Origin: JABDLF01 sp041609715 | Lineage (GTDB): Bacteria; Pseudomonadota; Gammaproteobacteria; Steroidobacterales; JABDLF01 | Length of the DNA: 11,320 nucleotides | NCBI GenBank assembly: GCA_041609715.1 | Contig: JBFIQI010000078.1 | Location: 1 to 11,320 of the forward strand | Direction: 5' to 3' | Shown here: positions 6,839 through 11,320 of the stretch, piece after piece | How positions within the stretch are numbered: position 1 is the first letter of the stretch | Layout of the letters: each line of letters opens with the position of its first letter | Translations under genes and position numbers: made by a program | The notes under the pieces: generated by a model | The model's database searches: none | What the model saw: the letters and a program-made list of their open reading frames with translations, nothing else | What the model was told of the DNA's origin: nothing

Positions 6839-7334
6839 TATTTTCAGACTGGCATTGCAGGCATTCGCTTACCTGGGGTTCGTGGTTCTGATCGGATACC
6901 TGTCGGCGTCGCCCACTTATGAGTACGCAAGGGCGGATATGGCGACCATCAAACTGTCTCTGAGTCATGCTGGCGAGCGAGTCGAGCCCTGTGTTCCGCT
7001 GACACCCGAGGAAATTGCCAAGTTGGCGCCGAATATGCGACGAGTCGAGCGCTGCGTACGTGAGCGAGTGCCCGTGACAGTCAGACTCGAGATCGACAAC
7101 AAGTTGCTGGCCCAGATTGAGGCTCCGGCGTCGGGGCTCTGGAGTGACGGTCCGGCTTCGATTTACGAAAGATTTGAAGTCGAGCCCGGCAGACACACAA
7201 TTACCGCAAAGCTGCGTCGGTCGGCCCGCCCCGACGGCTGGGATTACCAGCACGAGGAAGAAGTCGCCCTGGTGGCAGGCCGATACTTTTCGATCACGTT
7301 CCGGGCCGAGACAGGAGGCTTCATATTTCAATGA
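6831..7334 (+). CDS. Membrane-anchored periplasmic protein of unknown function
   Basis: The protein has 167 residues from ATG 6831, which overlaps the end of the cytochrome b fusion by 8 bases; a GTG directly upstream at 6828 would add one residue. One N-terminal membrane helix (about 5-24) is followed by a domain expected in the periplasm. Two cysteines, C54 and C75, flank a helical segment and could form a disulfide. The second half (about 82-165) is strand-rich, with VEPGRHTITAKLRR recalling small beta-sandwich or PEGA-like domains. It contains no heme or iron-sulfur motif. I do not recognise the family. Translational coupling on both sides (8-base and 4-base overlaps) ties it to the respiratory operon. 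A structural or assembly role for the complex is possible but unproven. Confidence 0.75.
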   Translation: MANIFRLALQAFAYLGFVVLIGYLSASPTYEYARADMATIKLSLSHAGERVEPCVPLTPEEIAKLAPNMRRVERCVRERVPVTVRLEIDNKLLAQIEAPASGLWSDGPASIYERFEVEPGRHTITAKLRRSARPDGWDYQHEEEVALVAGRYFSITFRAETGGFIFQ

Positions 7335-7720
7335 CAGTGCTTGAATGGAAATCTGAATTCAGCGTCGGGAATGCCGCCATAGACGACGAGCACCGGCAGC
7401 TGATTGAGCTGATCAACCAAATCCATGCCGGTATCCGCGAAGGCGCTGACCGCGACCAGCTGGTTGCCGGACTGGGTGAAATCTTTGCACAGATATCCGC
7501 GCATTTTGCGCTGGAGGAGAAAGTGATGCGCGACGCCGTTTATGATGGCTACGAATCGCATAAAGACGATCATGAAACGCTGCTGGATCAGCTGGCGGAC
7601 ATCATCGATAACGTCGAGCTGAGCGGCAATTACGATGGGCAGGCCTTGCTGGCGGTGCTTGATCCCTGGTTTTCCGAGCACTTTCGCACCCACGATGCGC
7701 GCCTGCATGGCCAACTGTGA
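7331..7720 (+). CDS. Bacteriohemerythrin (non-heme diiron O2/NO-binding protein)
   Basis: This is a 129-residue single-domain hemerythrin, the usual length for the bacterial family, with no signal peptide and therefore cytoplasmic. All diiron ligands are present with canonical spacing: H21 (IDDEHRQ), H58 and E62 (HFALEE), H77 and H81 (HKDDH), H117 and D122 (HFRTHD). The GNAAIDDEHRQL start is diagnostic. The ATG at 7331 overlaps the previous stop in an ATGA junction, so it is translationally coupled and is the last gene of the operon; GACAGGAGG lies upstream as ribosome binding site. Known members bind O2 and in some cases NO. In this operon it could buffer O2 away from an anaerobic enzyme, bind NO in the cytoplasm, or supply O2. 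Which of these applies is inference. Confidence 0.92.
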   Translation: MTVLEWKSEFSVGNAAIDDEHRQLIELINQIHAGIREGADRDQLVAGLGEIFAQISAHFALEEKVMRDAVYDGYESHKDDHETLLDQLADIIDNVELSGNYDGQALLAVLDPWFSEHFRTHDARLHGQL

Positions 7721-7802
7721 ACGACAAGCCAACGACCCCAAAAAGTGCAAATTTCTCGTGCAAATAGCATGACCCGGTCTGCCGCCGGGCGACCGAACTA
7801 CG

Positions 7803-7864
7803 GCTGCATTGTGCAGCATCTCCGGCACGCTCCGCTTGCGAGGCCTTGCGGCGCGCGCTAGATT
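7803..7864 (+). promoter_or_regulatory. Putative promoter and palindrome before the GH16 gene
   Basis: The 203-base gap after the hemerythrin gene contains a direct repeat GTGCAAAT (7745-7752 and 7758-7765, 13 bases apart) and a perfect palindrome GCTGCA-TTG-TGCAGC at 7803-7817. A sigma70-like pair follows: TTGCGA at 7836-7841 and TAGATT at 7859-7864, with a 17-base spacer. Transcription would start near 7871 and read into the glycosidase gene at 7924. The repeats may be operators. No convincing T-tailed terminator for the upstream operon was found here. Confidence 0.35.
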
Positions 7865-7923
7865 AGCTCGGGCTTTACCACCGCGAACAATAAATCCCAC
7901 CCCGGTTTCTCGAGGGAGGCTAT

Positions 7924-8784
7924 ATGAAATCTGTTTACGTCCTGGCCACAACCGCCTTATTTCTCTGTGCTTGCTCGGAAAAACCTGCCAGCGTGGCGGA
8001 GCGCAGCGAGCAGGCGGTGACTGGCAGCTGGCAGACGGACTTTTTCGACGATTTCGCTACTTTCGATGCCGCGAACTGGCAGGACCAGATGCTGTGGGTC
8101 AACAATGAGGATCACTGCTACGTGCCGGATGGCCAGTTCAATACCCGGGAAGTCAGCGACGGTACTTTGAAGCTACGGGTGATCGATCTCGGCGAGCAGC
8201 GTGCGTGTGACAACATGAACAAGTTTGGCGAACAGCATCCCGACACCCAATATGTAGCAGGCCGCATTGCCTCCAAAAACCGCAAGGAGTTCGTCAAAGG
8301 GAAGTGGACTGCGAGGTTAAGGGTCAAGGACAGTGGCCAGCCAGGGATGTTCCCGGCCTGGTGGCTGTTGGGCGCTTTCAACAACGAGCCACCGGTGGAA
8401 GAGGCCGACGAGACAGTATGCTGGCCCATGACCGGCTCTGGCGAAATTGATATTTTCGAACATCATTCCGACGGTGGCCCCGATCACTATGCAGCCCGTG
8501 CCATCAAGAGCACAGGAGGATGCGGCGACGGCGACTGGCAGTCCCTGATGCTGGTACAGCAGGCAAGCCTTGCCGACTATCACGAATACTCGGTGGAGTG
8601 GGACGTATACGATTTGGTATTTCGATTAGACGACCAGGAGGTCTACCGCATCGAATACGAGCAAGACGAGTTTCCCGAGCCCATGTTTGCCATTCTGAAC
8701 TTTGCCAAGATCAATGCTTCACCCATGACCCAGAACTGGACCATGGAGGTCGACTGGGTGAAACACGAGCGTTGGGTGGAATAA
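7924..8784 (+). CDS. GH16 family glycoside hydrolase, lipoprotein (laminarinase/beta-glucanase type)
   Basis: The protein has 286 residues with a strong GGGAGG site five bases before the ATG. The signal peptide ends in LFLCAC, a lipobox with the lipidated cysteine most likely C17, so the enzyme should be anchored in the outer or inner membrane. The rest is a GH16 beta-jelly-roll domain. The signature is GSGEIDIFEHH: nucleophile E174, D176 and acid/base E179 in the E-x-D-x-x-E form with the beta-bulge, as in laminarinases. GKWTARLRVKDSGQPGMFPAWWLLG (split at 126-150) is the usual substrate-cleft strand with tryptophans. The C-terminus (WTMEVDWVKHERW) also fits GH16. Likely substrates are beta-1,3 or mixed-linkage glucans such as laminarin, but the subfamily cannot be set by eye. 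It has its own promoter and no transporter nearby, so it looks like a free-standing gene. Confidence 0.88.
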   Translation: MKSVYVLATTALFLCACSEKPASVAERSEQAVTGSWQTDFFDDFATFDAANWQDQMLWVNNEDHCYVPDGQFNTREVSDGTLKLRVIDLGEQRACDNMNKFGEQHPDTQYVAGRIASKNRKEFVKGKWTARLRVKDSGQPGMFPAWWLLGAFNNEPPVEEADETVCWPMTGSGEIDIFEHHSDGGPDHYAARAIKSTGGCGDGDWQSLMLVQQASLADYHEYSVEWDVYDLVFRLDDQEVYRIEYEQDEFPEPMFAILNFAKINASPMTQNWTMEVDWVKHERWVE

Positions 8785-8794
8785 AATAATTTGG

Positions 8795-8812
8795 GCAGTT
8801 TTACCGCTTTTT
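8795..8812 (+). terminator. Weak hairpin and T-run between convergent genes
   Basis: The GH16 stop and the end of the minus-strand TfoX-like gene are only 16 bases apart. GCAGT-TTT-ACCGC (8795-8807) forms a five-pair stem with one mismatch, followed by TTTTTCTTT. It may end plus-strand transcription but is weak and overlaps the stop of the TfoX-like gene. Confidence 0.25.
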
Positions 8813-9127
8813 CTTTCTGGGGCGGGGCTTTGGAAGTACTGCCTCGGTCCGGCAGATGAGCTCGGTGAGCCACTCCGGGTCATCAATCCCGTCCTCGATC
8901 AGAAAAAAGTCTTTTGAACCTTCGTAGGCCGGAGCCTCGGTAACCTTGCCGATAAAAGCCCGGCCGGCGTCGGTGGGCTTGACGAACAACTGGTTGTCGC
9001 AAATCAGGGCGACCACCTTGCCCTTCGAGTACAGCGTGGTGCCGCCAAACATGTGTTTGTAGGAAACATCACAGGAAGCATCGATCTGGTCGCAGACGTA
9101 TTGGATGAAATCAGGATCGTTGGCCAT
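8801..9127 (-). CDS. TfoX N-terminal domain family protein
   Basis: The protein has 108 residues and is encoded on the minus strand. The MFGG motif (26-29), preceded by SYKH and followed by a TTLYSKGKVVALICDNQLFVK strand pattern, is typical of the TfoX/Sxy N-terminal domain, as is FIGKVTEAPAY. The C-terminal TfoX domain is absent, as in many short stand-alone members whose job is unknown. The domain in Haemophilus Sxy is tied to competence control, but that role should not be assumed here. The frame is open to 9169, adding 14 residues, but GAGGAG lies eight bases before the ATG at 9127, which I prefer. The basic tail KPRPRKKKR is unusual and could bind nucleic acid. It converges on the GH16 gene. 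Confidence 0.85.
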   Translation of the reverse strand: MANDPDFIQYVCDQIDASCDVSYKHMFGGTTLYSKGKVVALICDNQLFVKPTDAGRAFIGKVTEAPAYEGSKDFFLIEDGIDDPEWLTELICRTEAVLPKPRPRKKKR

Positions 9128-9377
9128 TAATGCGCTCCTCGCCTTTTGATTTCGGAATACCGCTGGCAATCGCTGCAGACCTGGCCATTAGAATAAATCA
9201 CATATGCCTGCACAGTGTTCCGCAGGTCTTGGCCGGGGCATGATTACAGTTTCATCCAAGTCCGGCAACAATCTCGGAATTCGCTTTGTCGCACATGAAA
9301 TGTCTTTTCTTCACGCCACCTTCATGGTCTGCAGACTACTTTGAGCTTGCAAGCTCTATTGATGTATGGAGGGGAAA
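9128..9377. promoter_or_regulatory. Divergent regulatory gap with two palindromes before the fasciclin gene
   Basis: No gene is visible in this 250-base divergent gap. It must hold the promoters of the TfoX-like gene (leftward) and the fasciclin gene (rightward), but I see no convincing -35/-10 pair. AGACCTG (9177-9183) and CAGGTCT (9223-9229) are an inverted repeat. Two perfect palindromes lie just before the fasciclin gene: GTCTGCAGAC at 9327-9336 and GAGCTTGCAAGCTC at 9343-9356, with centres 18 bases apart. The second ends 21 bases before the start codon, within the expected leader or promoter region, so it could be an operator or an mRNA hairpin. Confidence 0.4.
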
Positions 9378-10181
9378 ATGAAATTTTTAAGCAGATCATT
9401 GCTGCCCGCGATTGTGCTGGCATTGTCAGCCGCCGGTGTGCAGGCAGGCCACCACAATAAGGATGGCAAGAATATCGTGGCAACAGCGGCCGCAGCCGGC
9501 CAATTTGGAACACTGATCGCGGCGGCCAAGGCTGCCGGGCTCGCGGAGGCGCTTACGGCAGAAGGGCCGCTCACCGTGTTCGCACCCACGGACGAGGCGT
9601 TCAATGCCCTGCCGGCCGGTACGATCGAGTCCTTGCTGCAACCGGAGAACAAAGACACTTTGACGCGCATACTCAAGTTCCATGTGGTCTCCGGACGCGT
9701 CGGCAGCGATGCCCTGGCTGACGGCGTGCGCGTGGAGACCCTCGCGGGTCCCGCAGCGACCATTGAGGCAGCAGAAAAAGGCTTTAACATCAATGCGGCA
9801 CGGATAGTAACCACGGATATCAGCGCTTCCAACGGCGTGATACATGTCATTGACCGGGTTATTATGCCGCCGAAAATGATGAGCCGACATCAGGCGGTCG
9901 GTCTTATTAACGACGCCATCGATCGCGGCGTGCCGATGTTCAATCATGGCAATCCACAGGCGACCGCGATGATTTACTCGGACACCGCACGTGCGCTGCT
10001 TGGTAGTGCCGATCTCAATGTCATGGAGCGCAAGCGCCTCGAGACCGGGCTACGCGACAGTCAACACGCCGGCAACGCCCACGCAAGCGCCTGGCAGTTA
10101 CGCTACGCACTGGACGACGTAAACGAGTCCCTTTTGACGCAGGGGCGTGCGATGACCGCGCGCAGTATGACCAGGAATTGA
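9378..10181 (+). CDS. Secreted fasciclin (FAS1) domain protein with C-terminal extension
   Basis: The protein has 267 residues. ATG 9378 follows GGAGGGG closely; an ATG at 9366 overlaps that ribosome site and is rejected. A signal peptide (1-23, ending GVQA before GHH) sends it to the periplasm or outside. One FAS1 domain covers about 30-165: the first conserved block TVFAPTDEAFNALPAG (67-81), the central FHVVSG (101-106), and the last block NGVIHVIDRVIMPP (152-165). Bacterial FAS1 proteins are linked to adhesion and matrix binding. The remaining roughly 100 residues are helical and charged, with no membrane anchor, and include ALLGSADLNVMERKRLETGLRD (split at 206-227). I do not recognise this extension; it is the odd part. 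The gene is monocistronic, ending at a strong terminator. Confidence 0.9.
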   Translation: MKFLSRSLLPAIVLALSAAGVQAGHHNKDGKNIVATAAAAGQFGTLIAAAKAAGLAEALTAEGPLTVFAPTDEAFNALPAGTIESLLQPENKDTLTRILKFHVVSGRVGSDALADGVRVETLAGPAATIEAAEKGFNINAARIVTTDISASNGVIHVIDRVIMPPKMMSRHQAVGLINDAIDRGVPMFNHGNPQATAMIYSDTARALLGSADLNVMERKRLETGLRDSQHAGNAHASAWQLRYALDDVNESLLTQGRAMTARSMTRN

Positions 10182-10214
10182 ATCATCTGCTCAACGACAT
10201 GTCTGGAACGCCAG

Positions 10215-10250
10215 AGCCCGGGGGCAGCATGCGCTGCCCCCGGGCTTTTT
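10215..10250 (+). terminator. Strong rho-independent terminator after the fasciclin gene
   Basis: AGCCCGGGGGCAGC (10215-10228) pairs perfectly with GCTGCCCCCGGGCT (10233-10246) around the loop ATGC, and the right arm runs into a TTTTT tail. It lies 33 bases after the fasciclin stop. The left flank lacks a long A-run, so it works mainly for the plus strand, although the stem would also form in leftward transcripts from the minus-strand gene that ends at 10321. Confidence 0.95.
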
Positions 10251-10320
10251 CATTAATGCCCCGGCAAGGGCAAACAGCACATCCCCCACAACAAGCATCC
10301 GCTACTTCTTGTGCCGGGCC

Positions 10321-11320
10321 TTACTGACTGGCTATCCAGTCCAGTATTGCACCAACCGAGCAGCCGTGCTTGCGATGACCCTCTCCCAGTTCGAACGCGT
10401 CGATAATCTGCTCACAGGAGCAGCCTGCGGTATCGCCGGTGGTGAAACCGTCAGCAGAGCCATCGCCCTTTGTATCGAAGAGAAAATCACCGTCGATTAA
10501 TGCCCAATGGTTGGGATTCAGCATCTCGGTTGGCACGCTTTCCGGAATTACGGTATCCGGGCATACATCCGTTTGCCCCTGGAAGCTATCGGCGACACCG
10601 TCGTTATCGGAATCCTGCGGCGCCACGATGGCATACACCGAGAAACTTGACAGCTCCACCGTGCAATTGGCGATGTCCGGTGGGCCATTGGTGATGGTGC
10701 ACTCCGCACCCAGCGGCTCAAATTTACCGGTTACTTCATTGAGCTTGTAAACGTCCAGGCTGTCGCGTTGGTTCTGGTTGAGGGTGGTGACATCCACCGC
10801 GAACGTGACCAGGGCGGGCGGATCGAATGAGGTCCCGTCCGGTCCCAGATCGAAGGCGGACAGCGATGTGCCAGCCGCGGCATTTGGGCCGATGCTCAAG
10901 TCGACCTCCGGATCACTGGGTTGGGCATCCACCACCGTCACCGTGGTATCGCCGGTGAGTGAACCGGCAGGGATATCCAGGGCCAGTTCGCCGTCCTGAG
11001 TCTCGACGGTGCCGCCAGCACTGCTGTCGATTTCCTCGGCAGCCTGGCCGCCGGGATCACAGGTATCCGTCGCATCCGCCGGACATATGTCGCACACGTC
11101 ACCGGCGCCGTCCCCATCGACATCAGACTGATTGGTGTTTGGTTTGGCCGGGCAGTTATCCAGCGAGTCCCGTACGGTGTCGTCATCCGTGTCGATCTGG
11201 AAGACGTAGGCGGCGCCCGGGGAAAGAAAACGATTGAAAATCGGCCAGGCTGTAAATACGGCTTCGTCGCCGTGCACCCACAACCGGGTTCCAAACCAAC
11301 CATTTTCACCGGCGTCCGAG
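10321..11320 (-). CDS. Secreted FG-GAP / thrombospondin type 3 repeat protein, 5'-partial
   Basis: This is the C-terminal 330 or so residues of a minus-strand gene that runs off the right edge; the frame stays open through the last base. Reading inward from the edge, an FG-GAP-like blade (ENGWFGTRLWVHGDEAVFTA, later GAAYVF) recalls integrin-type propellers. Then come Ca2+-binding thrombospondin type 3 repeats (DTDDD, DNCPAKPNTN, DVDGDGAGDVCD, DICPAD). Next is a ZU5-like beta domain (GGTVETQDGELALDIPAGSL), which ends near SFSVYAIVAP. A further repeat (DSDNDGVADSF) follows, then a cysteine-rich tail with GCSC and GHRKHGCS, ending DWIASQ. All parts point to an extracellular, calcium-stabilised surface or matrix protein. 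The tail may be a recognition or attachment domain, but its job is unknown. The TTG at 11283 is not a real start. Confidence 0.85.
   Translation of the reverse strand, partial: SDAGENGWFGTRLWVHGDEAVFTAWPIFNRFLSPGAAYVFQIDTDDDTVRDSLDNCPAKPNTNQSDVDGDGAGDVCDICPADATDTCDPGGQAAEEIDSSAGGTVETQDGELALDIPAGSLTGDTTVTVVDAQPSDPEVDLSIGPNAAAGTSLSAFDLGPDGTSFDPPALVTFAVDVTTLNQNQRDSLDVYKLNEVTGKFEPLGAECTITNGPPDIANCTVELSSFSVYAIVAPQDSDNDGVADSFQGQTDVCPDTVIPESVPTEMLNPNHWALIDGDFLFDTKGDGSADGFTTGDTAGCSCEQIIDAFELGEGHRKHGCSVGAILDWIASQ

Noticed and set aside
7745..7765. Direct repeat GTGCAAAT as the start of a CRISPR or iteron array
   Set aside because: There are only two 8-base copies with no further units or uniform spacers; mentioned only as a possible operator.
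7770..7795. Possible operon terminator CGGTC...GACCG after hemerythrin
   Set aside because: The stem is short with a GC-rich, poorly pairing interior and no T-run follows; it is not reported as a terminator.
9356..9947. Two minus-strand open frames opposite the fasciclin gene
   Set aside because: The plus strand has a signal peptide, FAS1 blocks, a ribosome binding site and a terminator; the antisense frames have Ala/Ser-rich compositions typical of shadows.

Overview
The window looks like a chromosomal segment of a gammaproteobacterium, probably environmental or marine. The evidence is moderate-to-high GC, Pseudomonas DNR-like regulation with FNR-type boxes, a TfoX-like protein, a lipoprotein glycosidase and large secreted thrombospondin-repeat proteins. 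No tRNA, rRNA, CRISPR or mobile element was seen. Taxonomy below class level cannot be set from this sequence.

Layout. (1) At 3-677 lies the end of an unrecognised gene. (2) At 766-1604 a DNR/CRP-FNR family regulator follows a perfect FNR/DNR box with a well-placed -10 element. (3) A second FNR-type box near 1632 precedes a compact plus-strand operon (1717-7720): two small membrane proteins, a CuA-bearing subunit II, a ba3-like heme-copper subunit I, an SCO/SenC copper chaperone, a large cytochrome b / two [4Fe-4S] / MvhD-type fusion, a periplasmic anchored protein of unknown function, and a bacteriohemerythrin. (4) Stand-alone genes follow: a GH16 lipoprotein (7924-8784, +), a TfoX N-terminal-domain protein (8801-9127, -), and a secreted fasciclin/FAS1 protein (9378-10181, +) with a textbook terminator. 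At the right edge is the C-terminal part of a minus-strand secreted protein with FG-GAP-like and thrombospondin type 3 repeats (10321-11320).

How the genes work together. Subunit I keeps all six metal-binding histidines of a heme-copper enzyme. At the position of the cross-linked active-site tyrosine of ba3 oxidase (H-P-x-V-Y) it has glutamine (H-S-S-Q-Q). With a CuA subunit II, an adjacent SCO/SenC gene and a DNR-type regulator, this points to an sNOR-like (NorSY-senC type) nitric oxide reductase rather than an oxygen reductase. No c-type heme motif (CxxCH) occurs in any operon protein. Instead the operon carries a six-helix diheme cytochrome b whose C-terminus, predicted to be cytoplasmic, holds two [4Fe-4S] clusters and an MvhD-like five-cysteine domain normally met next to heterodisulfide reductases and hydrogenases. 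I propose that this fusion links a cytoplasmic low-potential donor, through b hemes and perhaps quinone, to NO reduction. That membrane electron-input module is the most unusual content here. Hemerythrin at the end of the operon could bind O2 or NO. The sequence gives the domain order and ligands; the NO-reductase function is inferred from family knowledge, and the electron route is a hypothesis.
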